This document shows, piece after piece, positions 1 through 8,232 of a stretch of DNA of 64,000 bases. Position 1 is the first letter of the stretch; each line of letters opens with the position of its first letter. The stretch is taken from the NCBI GenBank assembly GCA_963804375.1, contig CAWDQE010000014.1, positions 1,054,001-1,118,000 of the forward strand. Reading direction: 5' to 3'. This DNA comes from JANXQG01 sp963804375 (GTDB taxonomy: Bacteria; Planctomycetota; Planctomycetia; Pirellulales; Thermoguttaceae). The translations under genes were made by a program, and so were the position numbers. The notes under the pieces are model-generated. The model saw only the letters and a list, made by a program, of their open reading frames with translations, searched no databases and had not been told where the DNA came from.

Positions 1-75
1 GCCGGCGGCGTCAAGAAGTTCAAGGACCTGGCAGAAGCGATGTCGTGCCCAGAGACGGACGCGATGCCGTTCTGA
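1..75 (+). CDS. C-terminal end of an unidentified protein
   Basis: The first 75 bases are open in frame 1 and end with TGA. They encode the last 24 residues of a gene that starts before the window, beginning AGGVKKFKDL and ending in an acidic-then-hydrophobic tail, ETDAMPF. Acidic tails ending in PF occur in single-stranded DNA-binding proteins, but the fragment is too short to assign. About 58 bases separate it from the next gene. Confidence 0.4.
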   Translation, partial: AGGVKKFKDLAEAMSCPETDAMPF

Positions 76-133
76 GCCGCCATGAGGCAAATCTCTGTCT
101 GCATACGTCTACCAAGAAACGAGGACTCAATCG

Positions 134-607
134 ATGCTAACCGCAAGAGACTTGATGAACTCGGCAGTCATTGCCATTTTGCCGGAAACGACGGTTGCAC
201 GGGCGATTGACCTGCTGATTGAGCATGGAGTGAGTGGCCTGCCCGTCGTCGATTCTGACAAGCGGATTCTCGGCATTATCACCGAATTCGCCCTGCTCGG
301 GATCGTCTACGATCCCAACGTGGCGACCGATCCCGTCAGCCAGCATATGACCAAGGAAGTGATCTCCGTGACCATCGACGATTGTGCGAGCAAAGTCGCC
401 GACTTGTTCATCCTCCATCGCATTCGACGGATCCTCGTGGAGAAGGAGGGCAAATTGGTTGGGCTTATCAGCCGTCGTGATTTGCTGAAGGCAGCCCGCA
501 CGTCCTGCAAATCGCTAACCGCCCGTTCGCCATTTTCAGAACAGGCGGCGTGGAAGGCGTCGCACGCGGCAACGAAAACAATCGGAGTGATGAGTGTTGG
601 ATCATAG
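134..607 (+). CDS. CBS-domain pair protein
   Basis: A 157-residue protein made almost entirely of two CBS motifs, which typically form a Bateman module that binds adenine nucleotides. Repeat 1 spans about residues 5-60 (pattern ARDLMN...GVSGLPVVD...ILGIITEF). Repeat 2 spans about 70-120 (HMTKEVISV...RRILVEKEGKLVGLISRRDLL). The C-terminal 35 residues are low-complexity and not part of the fold. A GAGGA ribosome-binding site lies about 8 bases before the ATG. There is no fused enzyme or transporter domain, so it probably acts as a free-standing regulator; its partner is not visible. The hemerythrin and PilZ genes nearby suggest a small sensory/signalling neighbourhood, which is an inference. 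Confidence 0.85.
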   Translation: MLTARDLMNSAVIAILPETTVARAIDLLIEHGVSGLPVVDSDKRILGIITEFALLGIVYDPNVATDPVSQHMTKEVISVTIDDCASKVADLFILHRIRRILVEKEGKLVGLISRRDLLKAARTSCKSLTARSPFSEQAAWKASHAATKTIGVMSVGS

Positions 608-807
608 CCGATAGCCGTTGTTGGATCTCCGCCGCCGACAGAATCTCCTGCGGCCGCCGTAAGACGTTTCCCGCAGGCAGCACAACGTTGCAAAAAAACA
701 ACATGGGGGCGGACGTTGCATCTTGGCAGTCATAAGCTATGATTGGACGGTTGATGGTCAATCTCATGTTGTACGGCTGTCTTGTCGCGTGATTCGTTTG
801 TTTCTGA

Positions 808-1230
808 ATGATCGCAGGCAATTCCGTGATCTCCTACGTCGCTTGGAACAACTTCTACTCGGTGGGCGACCCGACGCTGGACTGGCAACACAAGCAAATC
901 GTTGACATCATCAATGAGTTGTATGAGGCCATGCAGAACGACTCGGATCGCGTGGTCGTGAAGTCTATCTTGGACAGCCTGCTCAAATACACGCTTTCGC
1001 ACTTCAAGTACGAAGAACAAGTTCTCAAGGAACATAAGTATCCCGATCTTATGTCGCACGCGGCGTTGCACGGGAAGATTCGACAAAAAACACGCGAATT
1101 ACAAGAGCAGGCCGATCTTGTCAAAGGGCATGGCATGCTTCACTTCTTGGCAGAGTGGTGGGTTGGTCATATCCGCCATCTGCACAAGAAATACATGCCG
1201 TACTTGGAGTTGCCGGCCAATCACCGCTGA
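808..1230 (+). CDS. Bacteriohemerythrin
   Basis: A 140-residue single-domain hemerythrin, the usual family length. The di-iron ligands are visible: WQHKQIVDIIN in helix 1, HFKYEEQ in helix 2, HAALHGK in helix 3, and a terminal segment (VGHIRHLHKKYMPYL) carrying the final His and an aromatic-rich end. These proteins bind O2 at a non-haem di-iron site and serve as O2 sensors, carriers or scavengers in microaerophiles and anaerobes. No obvious ribosome-binding site precedes the ATG, so the start is uncertain by a few codons. An O2-binding protein fits the low-potential redox genes further along the window, but no direct link is shown. Confidence 0.9.
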   Translation: MIAGNSVISYVAWNNFYSVGDPTLDWQHKQIVDIINELYEAMQNDSDRVVVKSILDSLLKYTLSHFKYEEQVLKEHKYPDLMSHAALHGKIRQKTRELQEQADLVKGHGMLHFLAEWWVGHIRHLHKKYMPYLELPANHR

Positions 1231-1520
1231 TTCCCGGCGCGGGCGACATGGCCAACGTCCTTCTGCAAGCAGCCACACGCACGATTGAATTGCCCCGGCA
1301 GGTCGATCCAAAGATCGCGCGACGGCTCGGAGCAGTTTGCCGCAAAGCAATAATCCGTACCGCTACAACCGCCAAATCCTGCACAATGCTGCTTGCAGTT
1401 CTCGATATGGACCAGCATTTATGACTTACACTTGTGCAGCAGCTTCAACCGTTCCCGGGTCAGTTTTTCACCGTCTTGCACGAGTCGAGTGGCCGTCGCG
1501 CTAATCAGAGCAGGTTGTTC

Positions 1521-1952
1521 ATGTTTTTCTGGAAGAGTCAAAACAAACAGTTGAAAGCGCAATGTGCCCTGGCCCGGCTGGCGGACCAGGCGACTATGGG
1601 CAAGGTCAAGAGACCTGACGAGCGGCGTAGCGAACGTCGAACTACTTTCAGCGTCGGTGTCTGGGTCATTCCTATGAACGGAGCAGTCCCGGCGATCGCA
1701 GATATTTTCGTTGCCTTGACAAAGGACCTGAGTAGCAAGGGTCTTTCGGTCATTACCAATCGTTTTCTCGGCACGTCAGAAGTTCTCATTTGTTTCTCGG
1801 GCGAGTCCGAGAAGACATTCCTACGGGCCGATATCCGCAACTGCGAGAAACTGGGGTTGGGATGGCTTCAACTCGGAATGGAAGTCACCGAAATAGTAGA
1901 GTTGGAAGAGTATCCGCAATTGAAGGAAGTGAGTGAAATGGTAATACGATAA
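1521..1952 (+). CDS. PilZ-like domain protein
   Basis: A protein of about 143 residues starting at the ATG at 1521; the frame is open upstream, but those residues look non-coding. Residues about 30-130 match the PilZ pattern: an RRSERR arginine motif followed by a beta-rich segment with DLSSKGLSV, the expected RxxxR plus (D/N)xSxxG c-di-GMP signature. PilZ proteins are small effectors that change partner activity on binding c-di-GMP. The residue content around the motif is right, but the C-terminal strand order is not checked. It is the last plus-strand gene before the minus-strand ubiquitin-like block. Confidence 0.6.
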   Translation: MFFWKSQNKQLKAQCALARLADQATMGKVKRPDERRSERRTTFSVGVWVIPMNGAVPAIADIFVALTKDLSSKGLSVITNRFLGTSEVLICFSGESEKTFLRADIRNCEKLGLGWLQLGMEVTEIVELEEYPQLKEVSEMVIR

Positions 1953-1959
1953 CCCCGCG

Positions 1960-2090
1960 CTCGTCTGCGGTCAAGGAGTTGCGGGATTTCTTCCGCGGTA
2001 TGCTTGTCCCTGCCGCCGTGGAATACGTCGGGGAGTAGATCGCCGAAGGCATGGACCTCCAGGACATGGCGCCTCCGCAACTGGACTTGA
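1960..2090 (-). pseudogene. Remnant of an ATP-grasp C-terminus (copy A)
   Basis: The minus strand encodes a short stretch reading HVLEVHAFGDLLPDVF followed by GGRDKHTAEE. E-x-N/H-A-F-G-D-L-L-P is typical of the final metal-binding strand of some ATP-grasp enzymes. No start or upstream domain is present, so this is a relic. A second, similar fragment on the same strand occurs at 14531-14699. The two copies share the EV(N/H)AFGDLLP core and a CCGCGGTAT block, and they bracket the ubiquitin-like gene block. Confidence 0.4.
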
Positions 2091-2103
2091 CCGCGGCGCC
2101 TTC

Positions 2104-2901
2104 CTACGGTGTGGCTGCGGGCAATTCGGGCAACTGGTCCGCCGGCAGAGGGAACTGCGGAAGCCACCGCGCTTCGAGAACATCGAACTGCACCTCCTGA
2201 TAGGTCAACTGCCCGCAGGTATAGGCGAAGAACGCGCTGAGCAGCGCGCTGGCCACCGCCACGTTCGTGAAGAAGATCTGCGGCTGCGAGGCCGCGAGCT
2301 GCCCGCAGTTCTGCGGGCCGGGAAGACCGCCGGCAGCTTGGGCGATTTCCGGGTGATATCGGGTCAAAGGGGCCGTGCGGGCGATTCCGCCGGCGCGGAT
2401 GGCAATCTGCACATTGCCGTAAGTGCCACGCTGCTCGGGCAGGTTGACGCCGTCGTTGCCGCCGCTGAAAATGGCGACGTCCGAGAGCGTTTCGGCGTGC
2501 TCGGAGACAAGGCGGCGCGTGCCGTGATTGTCGACCGCCAGAAACACGCAATCGCCCGGCAAGATCAAGCGGCCGACGTTCTCCGCATTGACGAACTCGG
2601 GAACGGCGGCGACCGTGACGTCGCTTGTGCCCAGGAAGGCAGCGGTCTCGGCCGCCTTCACCTGGGCCTTGTTGCCCATGCTGGAGAAGGCCATCCGCCC
2701 GAGATTGGCCGGTTCGAACTGGTCCCCGTCGACCAGGACCAGGCGCACGGGCCGCCCGAGATTCCGCAAGAAAACTGTCAAAAACTGCAAGACCAGGCAA
2801 CCCACCCCTCCCAGGCCGATGATTTTAATTCGTGCGGGCCGGTGCTCAGCCAGCCGGCAGATCAATTCGGAGGAGCTTGCTGCGGTGATGGGCCGTGTCA
2901 T
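2104..2901 (-). CDS. ThiF/E1-like adenylyltransferase (PRTRC-type)
   Basis: A 265-residue protein. I chose the ATG at 2901 because an AAAGGGA ribosome-binding site sits about 8 bases upstream; an upstream in-frame start at 2958 lies inside the previous gene. Visible E1/ThiF features are the nucleotide-binding loop IIGLGGVGC (about residues 27-35), the acidic strand LVDGDQFEPANLGRM (about 56-70) and VDNHGTR further on. ThiF-type enzymes adenylate the C-terminal glycine of ubiquitin-like proteins. It is the last gene of a three-gene module with a JAMM protease and a ubiquitin-like/E2-like fusion. This gene content resembles the ThiF, A and C/B components of PRTRC systems. It is a second E1 in the same locus. 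Confidence 0.85.
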   Translation of the reverse strand: MTRPITAASSSELICRLAEHRPARIKIIGLGGVGCLVLQFLTVFLRNLGRPVRLVLVDGDQFEPANLGRMAFSSMGNKAQVKAAETAAFLGTSDVTVAAVPEFVNAENVGRLILPGDCVFLAVDNHGTRRLVSEHAETLSDVAIFSGGNDGVNLPEQRGTYGNVQIAIRAGGIARTAPLTRYHPEIAQAAGGLPGPQNCGQLAASQPQIFFTNVAVASALLSAFFAYTCGQLTYQEVQFDVLEARWLPQFPLPADQLPELPAATP

Positions 2902-2926
2902 GGTGGGAATCCCTTTCGTGATGAAG

Positions 2927-3682
2927 TTACTGCTTCCTGCGCAGGCCCTTGGGCTCAAGGCTCGAGGGGCACGCGGATTGAACGTAGATGGTCCCCTGGA
3001 ATGGCGCGGGACGCTGCACGTTGACGCGGACCTGCTCTAGCCAGACCTGGGGCACGATCCGCCGCCGCCGCCGATAGCCCCGGAAGACGTGGGCAAATTC
3101 CAGGCCGAAGCGGGCGCCGTCGACCGACAACTCCAGGTGGAAATCGGGCGGTTCGCGTTCGACGTGCCCGGCGATCACGTGAATCCCGTCGCGATGGGCC
3201 TCGTCCTGGCGGTCTTTGCTCGAACTGCCCGCCTCGAAGTCGCAATGGCAGTGGATGTCGCCGATCAGCAGATGCCCGGCGGGCAGCGGCGTCGGCACCT
3301 TGTAGACAACATCCAGCGCCGTGCGGAGGCCGGACGTGGACTGCCAGACCGTGGCTTCCTGCCGGGGCACGCAGAGCCGGTATCGCCGGCGGAGCGTGTC
3401 CCAGAGCAAGAGCACGATTGATTCGGCCCCCCAAACACGGTAGACCTGCTCGAAGAAAGCGACCACGTATTCCAGGGCCGCGGTCCCCAGCTTGGGAAAG
3501 CGGACCTTGCAGCAGGCGCGGTGCCCCGCCAGCCCCCGCGGCGTGCGCGAACTGGGAACGTCGCTTTCCCAGAACTCCTCGTTGCGGCATACGAACATCC
3601 CATTTCCCGTGACCAGGTAGTATTGCCGATCGTGGGGGCGAGGCATGTTCGCGTCATTCTTGAGATAGATGGGAACGGTCAT
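2927..3682 (-). CDS. JAB/MPN (JAMM) metalloprotease, PRTRC-A-like
   Basis: A 251-residue protein starting at the ATG at 3682, preceded by a GGAG ribosome-binding site. The C-terminal half holds an exact JAMM zinc motif, H-x-H-x7-S-x2-D: His144, His146, Ser154, Asp157, in the context LLIGDIHCHCDF. JAMM proteases cleave isopeptide or linear bonds after ubiquitin-like proteins. Residues 1-130 carry a separate alpha/beta region that I cannot assign; PRTRC protein A has a comparable layout. The gene lies between the ubiquitin-like/E2-like fusion and the ThiF gene with short spacers, so all three are probably co-transcribed. It probably matures or removes the modifier encoded in the locus (inference). 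Confidence 0.85.
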   Translation of the reverse strand: MTVPIYLKNDANMPRPHDRQYYLVTGNGMFVCRNEEFWESDVPSSRTPRGLAGHRACCKVRFPKLGTAALEYVVAFFEQVYRVWGAESIVLLLWDTLRRRYRLCVPRQEATVWQSTSGLRTALDVVYKVPTPLPAGHLLIGDIHCHCDFEAGSSSKDRQDEAHRDGIHVIAGHVEREPPDFHLELSVDGARFGLEFAHVFRGYRRRRRIVPQVWLEQVRVNVQRPAPFQGTIYVQSACPSSLEPKGLRRKQ

Positions 3683-3709
3683 AACTTGCTCCAGAGGAAT
3701 AAGGAAACT

Positions 3710-4849
3710 CTACTTGGCGGCGAGCCTGGCTTGGGCAAAGGCCAGAAAGCGGCTGGCGAGGCCCCTGGACCGAGGGCGGCGGTTCTCCTTCGCGGCGTCG
3801 AGGCACTGCTCTTCCATCATGTGGTCCACGATCTCCCCCACGGCCAGCGGCGCCGGCTTCCACGGCACCTTGAGTGCGAAGGTCTTGTCCTCGCTGGCCT
3901 TCTCCCACCGCTGGACGGGGTGCAGGTCCGGATGGATACCCTTGCACAGGCCGTACCACGAGGCGCCTTCGTGCCGCTCGCTGCTGCGATTGAAGGCGCC
4001 GTTGAAGGTGTGGTTGAGCAGCGATTCCAGTTGCGCGGTCCAGTCGCCAAGCCTCGCCTGGGGGGCCAGGTGCTGCGTGCAAATCCAGGCCATCGCCCGG
4101 CCCGGCCGCTCGATAAACGAGATGTTCAGCAGGGCCGGATAAGCGACGTGGTCCTGCAGCGAGCGGAGGGGCGCACGGCCGAAATACAGCTCGTTGCGCT
4201 GGGTCAAACTCAATTCCTTGCCGTGCCGGAAAAAAAGGGCGAAAGTGAAAAGATAGGGCAAGCTCAGCCGCACGAAGCGGTAGGTCGTTTCGGGCCCGAA
4301 GTCTTGCGGCGAATTGTCGGCAATCCACCGCAACCTACGTACGTGAGGCGGCAACTGGTGTACGACCGCCAGGTAAGGATTCCGCCAGACGAGGAACTTG
4401 AGGCCGTCGGGCAGCGCCTCGCCGTTGACAGGCGGCAGGATCTCCTCACGCAGCATGTCGATCAAGTCGGCTTCGGGCCGCTCGATCGATTGGCCCTCCT
4501 CGGTCGTCAAGAGCGCCTTGCCGCTCTCGATTGTCAGCCGGTCCGCCGCGCCTTTTTCGCCGGCGTGCTTGACGAAGTTCAAACACTGGTTCTCGCCCAG
4601 GACGGCGTCTTCGCCGACTTCCCGGCCATCGACGATGGCCATGGCTTCGGGGTCGATGTTCATTCGCTCCTCGAGTTCCGCCCGGACCTGCCGAATGGTC
4701 ATGCCCGCCAAAGGCATCGTGTGTGCGTAGATTCCATGAATCACCTGCACGCTGGCCCTTGCCGCGGCGCCGGGGGCAACGGAAAAGTCGTCGCTGAAGG
4801 GGTCCGGCCCCATCGCGATCGTTTCGGGTCGATTACGTTCGAGTGACAT
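3710..4849 (-). CDS. Ubiquitin-like domain fused to a PRTRC-B/E2-like domain
   Basis: A 379-residue protein with a GGAGA ribosome-binding site before the ATG. Residues about 32-100 look like a beta-grasp domain: ASVQVIHGIYAHTM, then a helix TIRQVRAELEERM, then FVKHAGEKG, matching the small PRTRC protein C, which ends in a similar xxxGxKG. Residues about 130-330 (FLVWRNPYLAVVHQLP, ETTYRFVRLSLPYLFTFALFF, YPALLNIS, AWICTQHL) resemble the UBC-like fold of PRTRC protein B, with Cys in AWICTQ as a possible but untested active site. If right, modifier and carrier are fused in one chain. The ubiquitin-like call is fairly secure; the E2-like call is by pattern only. Confidence 0.65.
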   Translation of the reverse strand: MSLERNRPETIAMGPDPFSDDFSVAPGAAARASVQVIHGIYAHTMPLAGMTIRQVRAELEERMNIDPEAMAIVDGREVGEDAVLGENQCLNFVKHAGEKGAADRLTIESGKALLTTEEGQSIERPEADLIDMLREEILPPVNGEALPDGLKFLVWRNPYLAVVHQLPPHVRRLRWIADNSPQDFGPETTYRFVRLSLPYLFTFALFFRHGKELSLTQRNELYFGRAPLRSLQDHVAYPALLNISFIERPGRAMAWICTQHLAPQARLGDWTAQLESLLNHTFNGAFNRSSERHEGASWYGLCKGIHPDLHPVQRWEKASEDKTFALKVPWKPAPLAVGEIVDHMMEEQCLDAAKENRRPRSRGLASRFLAFAQARLAAK

Positions 4850-4874
4850 TTTTCGTTCTCCATGCTTGCGAAGG

Positions 4875-6656
4875 TTAATAGACTAGGTGTGCAAGTTTGC
4901 CGTTGGACGGCCGCAGCCTGCGGACCGAGGCCGTGGCGGAACCGTCCGGAAGGTCGACGTAGTCGGCAACGTTGTGCGCCGTCAGGTTGTCGGCCAGGCC
5001 TTCGATCACGCTCTTCAGCGCGTCGATCACGGCCGTGGCGCTGAGCCCCAGTCGCGTGTCACCGCTTTCATCGATGCTGAAAACAATTTCGTCGATGGCA
5101 TTGGAAATCGCCTGTTCACAAATTGCCCCGGTCAAAAAGTCGCGGAAGTAGCGCAACACCCGTTTGCCGTCGCGGAGCGTGATTTCCACGAGCGGCTGAT
5201 CGCTGCCGTTGGGGCTGTACAGTGTGGCCACGACGCGGTCGATCAACCGGTTGCGCAGGCTTTCGGCCGGAACGCCGTCCTCGGCAGCGTAGCGAAAATG
5301 GGGCTTGAGCTTCTTCGCTAGAACCGCAGAGGTCCCCTGACAATCCAGGCGGTGGAAGCGTGCCGTTACGCCGGCCAGCCTGCGCCAAGCGGCCACGTCC
5401 ACCATGTCACCCCTATTGGTGGTGGTAATAAAAAATATAGGCAATTTGGACAGGTCATCGATGGGGTCGTCGAGCCGCTGCAAGAGGATGCCGATAATGC
5501 GGTCGTAGACGCCACCATCGGCCCCCCCGCGACGATGAGTCAGCCCTTCGGCCTCTTCTAGGATGACGACCAGGGGCAACCGCACTTTCTCGCCCGACGC
5601 GACGACAAACTCCTCGGCGGCGAGCGTCTCGATCTCGGAGAAGAAGGCGTCGATCTTGCGATCGCTCACGCCGAAGTATTCGGAGAGCAGGTTGGCGGTG
5701 GTAGCGCGGATGACGCGGCTGCCAACGTCGCGGCCGGCGAACTTGCGCAATTCCTCGACGAGCTGGTGGATAAAGGCCTTGATGGTCAGCGTTTTGCCGG
5801 TCCCGCTCGGCCCCACCAAGGCGACCGCGCTGCGGGACCGCATGTCGAAGGCCGCCCCCAGTTCGGGATTGTAGAGCATGACCCGCAGCCGGCGGATCAT
5901 CCAGCCCAGGATTGGGTTCGGATTGCCGATGTCGCGGGCGGCCACGATGTCCGGGACTTTGCTGCTGTCGATGAAGCGATGGCGATTGGCCTCTTCCGGC
6001 GGCAACTTGGCGAAGACGAATTGCCGGCGCGGACAGAACAAGACCGGGTCGCCCGGTTTGATCGTGCCGGCCGCCTCTTCGTCGAGAATGGCCTGGGCGC
6101 CGTAGAGCGTCAGGACTTCGTCGCGGTAGTTGACCTGGAAGCTGTTCGTGCCCGGCACGCGCCGCTTGAAGGTGCCGGTCTGCCCGACATAGGGCAACAT
6201 CTTGCTGACTTGCAGGATGCACAGGCCCTTGCCGTCGAGGTAGACCGTTTGCCCCACTTTGAGGTCGATGGCCTTGAGGCCGTCGCGGAGATAGGGGAAG
6301 CGTTCCGTGCCGTCGGGGCAAATCACGTGCACGCGCTGACCGGTGCCGGGCGTGTCGTCGGCGACGCGGATCACGGTGGCCGGCCGGGCCGGGCCGTCCT
6401 CCATCTCGGCCAAACGACTTTGGTAGAGTTGTTTGAGCTTGAGGGCCTCTTCCGCCTCGCCGACTTGCGACATCTTGTCCAGCAAGCGGGTGAGCATGCC
6501 GTGCAAGGCCGGCATCTCTTGGCTGCCGGAAAGGATCACGTCCAGGAGGATCTTGGCACGGATCCCCACGGGTTTCTTGGTGTCGAAAATGATGTCCAGG
6601 AGCGGCTCTTCGCTCTTGCCGGAGGCGAGTTGTTCCAGGAGTTTGTGCAGGTTCAT
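4875..6656 (-). CDS. ARC/Mpa-like AAA+ ATPase
   Basis: A 593-residue protein. The ATG at 6656 is preceded by AAAGGA and starts just after the upstream stop. Layout: helical N-terminus to about residue 95; two OB-like beta regions about 97-150 and 155-225; then one AAA module with Walker A GPSGTGKT (282-289), a Walker B-like strand VVILEEAE (362-370) and sensor-1 TTTN (411-414). This order and length match the proteasome-associated ATPases ARC and Mpa. Walker B has Glu-Glu where Asp-Glu is usual. The C-terminus ends Leu-Val-Tyr, close to but not a HbYX docking motif. Its place directly after the JAMM gene suggests it unfolds modified proteins (inference). No proteasome subunit genes occur in the window. 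Confidence 0.8.
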   Translation of the reverse strand: MNLHKLLEQLASGKSEEPLLDIIFDTKKPVGIRAKILLDVILSGSQEMPALHGMLTRLLDKMSQVGEAEEALKLKQLYQSRLAEMEDGPARPATVIRVADDTPGTGQRVHVICPDGTERFPYLRDGLKAIDLKVGQTVYLDGKGLCILQVSKMLPYVGQTGTFKRRVPGTNSFQVNYRDEVLTLYGAQAILDEEAAGTIKPGDPVLFCPRRQFVFAKLPPEEANRHRFIDSSKVPDIVAARDIGNPNPILGWMIRRLRVMLYNPELGAAFDMRSRSAVALVGPSGTGKTLTIKAFIHQLVEELRKFAGRDVGSRVIRATTANLLSEYFGVSDRKIDAFFSEIETLAAEEFVVASGEKVRLPLVVILEEAEGLTHRRGGADGGVYDRIIGILLQRLDDPIDDLSKLPIFFITTTNRGDMVDVAAWRRLAGVTARFHRLDCQGTSAVLAKKLKPHFRYAAEDGVPAESLRNRLIDRVVATLYSPNGSDQPLVEITLRDGKRVLRYFRDFLTGAICEQAISNAIDEIVFSIDESGDTRLGLSATAVIDALKSVIEGLADNLTAHNVADYVDLPDGSATASVRRLRPSNGKLAHLVY

Positions 6657-6667
6657 CTTGGGTCCTT

Positions 6668-7828
6668 TCAGGGGAGGGTCGAGGGGATGCGGGCGATGGC
6701 CGGGGGGGAAATCGCACGGATTGTGCGCGGCCGCAGGACGCCGTTGGCAAGGCCATAGACCTGCCACACTTCTTCGCCCCGCGCGGTGAAACCCCAGACC
6801 CCAAGCGTGCTCCAGGGCGCGGCGGGGAAGACCGTGCGGTGCCAGTCGAAATCCAGCACGCTGGCGACGGCGGTCGAGTTGGGGCAGGTCGCCAACCGAT
6901 CGCACGCCGCGCAGACCGGCCGGCCGTCTTCATCGGCGTCGGGGGTGAAGTTGTGCCCGTGAATGCAGCCCAGCATCCGCTCGTGCGGGCGGTTGAGCCG
7001 GCGGCGGCGTTGATCGAGCAAATCGCGGACGTTGCCCCAGGTGTCGCCGGAAAAAGCCACCGAGTACTTCCGCTCGGTGGCATGCGCGGCGGCGATGCAA
7101 GCCTCGACGACCATGAACAACTCGGGGGTAGCCGTGTCGCGCAGCAGTCGCCCGACCCAGATGGCCGCCGATTCCAAGTCGCCGCCGCGCCGCGACAGGT
7201 CACGCCCTTCCTGCCAGACCTCGTCGTCGATGAAGATCGGGATGTGGTTTTCCCGGTCCTCTTCGGTCGGAGACAACGGTGCCGCCCCCTCACGGAGCAC
7301 GTGGCTGGCGGCCAGGAACTCGGCCAAGGGCGCTTGCTCCAGGACGAGGGGCTGCGAGTGCCGCTTGACGCGGACCGACGGGCCCGCTGCGCCACCGCCC
7401 GACTCATGGCCGCTGAGGCCAGTCGCGGCCGGGTCCACTCCGCCGCCGTTGGCCGGCGACGTGATGAAGTAGTGGACTTGATCGGTCGCCTCGACAACCT
7501 TGCGATCGTACAATCGCCGCGTTCCGCGCCGCGCAGCCGTCTCCAGGCTATCGACCGTGTAGCGGTGGCTGAAGTGGTTCGGCCCGCCGCTCAACTCGAC
7601 ACGATAATCGGCCAGGATGCCCTTGCCAAGGCTCGGGCCGGGAACGACCGTACATGCCAGTCGATCGATGTCCGGGGGCAGAATTCCGGCCCGCATCCCC
7701 CAATACCAGGTCTCATGGCGGACCGTGCAGAGATCATTCCAGGTCACCCCTTCACAGGCGAGGATCTTCGCTCCCAGCCGGCCGCAGGTGATCGCAACCG
7801 CAAGGTCGGTTGTTTCGTTGTCTTGCAT
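6668..7828 (-). CDS. JAB/MPN (JAMM) protease with cysteine-rich insert
   Basis: A 386-residue protein. Residues about 195-335 carry a JAMM domain: Glu219 in GGDLESAAIWVG, the HxH pair His290 and His292 in GCIHGHNF, then Ser323-x2-Asp326 in ASVLDFDWH. The HxH to SxxD spacing is 30 residues instead of the usual 7. The extra loop contains three cysteines (306, 309, 315), suggesting an added metal site. Residues 1-190 have no recognised domain. The gene lies between the free ubiquitin-like gene and the AAA+ gene with 11-bp spacing to the latter. Its likely role is processing or removal of the ubiquitin-like protein. Confidence 0.8.
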   Translation of the reverse strand: MQDNETTDLAVAITCGRLGAKILACEGVTWNDLCTVRHETWYWGMRAGILPPDIDRLACTVVPGPSLGKGILADYRVELSGGPNHFSHRYTVDSLETAARRGTRRLYDRKVVEATDQVHYFITSPANGGGVDPAATGLSGHESGGGAAGPSVRVKRHSQPLVLEQAPLAEFLAASHVLREGAAPLSPTEEDRENHIPIFIDDEVWQEGRDLSRRGGDLESAAIWVGRLLRDTATPELFMVVEACIAAAHATERKYSVAFSGDTWGNVRDLLDQRRRRLNRPHERMLGCIHGHNFTPDADEDGRPVCAACDRLATCPNSTAVASVLDFDWHRTVFPAAPWSTLGVWGFTARGEEVWQVYGLANGVLRPRTIRAISPPAIARIPSTLP

Positions 7829-7930
7829 GATCTGTCTTTCGTCTTGATTTATACGATTCTGGAAAGAGGGGGCGGGCAGCCGAAGGCGGGATGCGCTCCG
7901 GACTGCCCGGCCCCGTACCGGCTCGACGCG

Positions 7931-8221
7931 TCAGCCCAGGTGTGCCTTGGGGATGACCGTCAGGCGCGGCTTGGTGGTTTTGCCGACCTGGCTCCCCACC
8001 GGGAACTCGTCGAGCAACATCCTCTGGGAATCCTCGTCCCTCAGCGAGTAGGGCTGACTTGCGGGAAGCTCCAGGAGCGAGGCCGCGGACCTCGCCAAAT
8101 CCAGCGCCGTGCGATGGCCGTCAATGCCATCGACTTCGACCGATCGGGTGCCTGTGACCTCGAAAAATTCGAGGTCCAGGGGATCGATCACGGCGTCTGC
8201 GAAAACTTGCGTTTCACTCAT
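7931..8221 (-). CDS. Ubiquitin-like beta-grasp protein ending in glycine
   Basis: A 96-residue protein; the start at 8221 is fixed by a near-perfect AAAGGAGG ribosome-binding site. It has a beta-hairpin (FFEVTGTRSVEVDG), a central helix (TALDLARSAASLLEL), then YSLRDEDSQRMLLDEFPVGSQV and a final strand RLTVIPKAHLG. This is the beta-grasp order of ubiquitin-like modifiers. The chain ends in a single exposed glycine, so it may be conjugation-ready without trimming. The E2 and E1 genes lie upstream and a JAMM protease downstream, so it is the natural substrate of the pathway. The fold is inferred from pattern. Confidence 0.7.
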   Translation of the reverse strand: MSETQVFADAVIDPLDLEFFEVTGTRSVEVDGIDGHRTALDLARSAASLLELPASQPYSLRDEDSQRMLLDEFPVGSQVGKTTKPRLTVIPKAHLG

Positions 8222-8232
8222 CGTTTTATTCA

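Noticed and set aside
1868..2800. Minus-strand ORF overlapping the ThiF gene in another frame
   Set aside because: Arg/Gly-rich shadow of the ThiF gene; only its last part, the ATP-grasp-like remnant, has protein-like sequence.
3521..4846. Long plus-strand ORF (441 codons) opposite the ubiquitin-like/E2-like fusion
   Set aside because: No recognisable domain; low-complexity high-GC antisense sequence. The minus-strand gene has a ribosome-binding site and conserved motifs.
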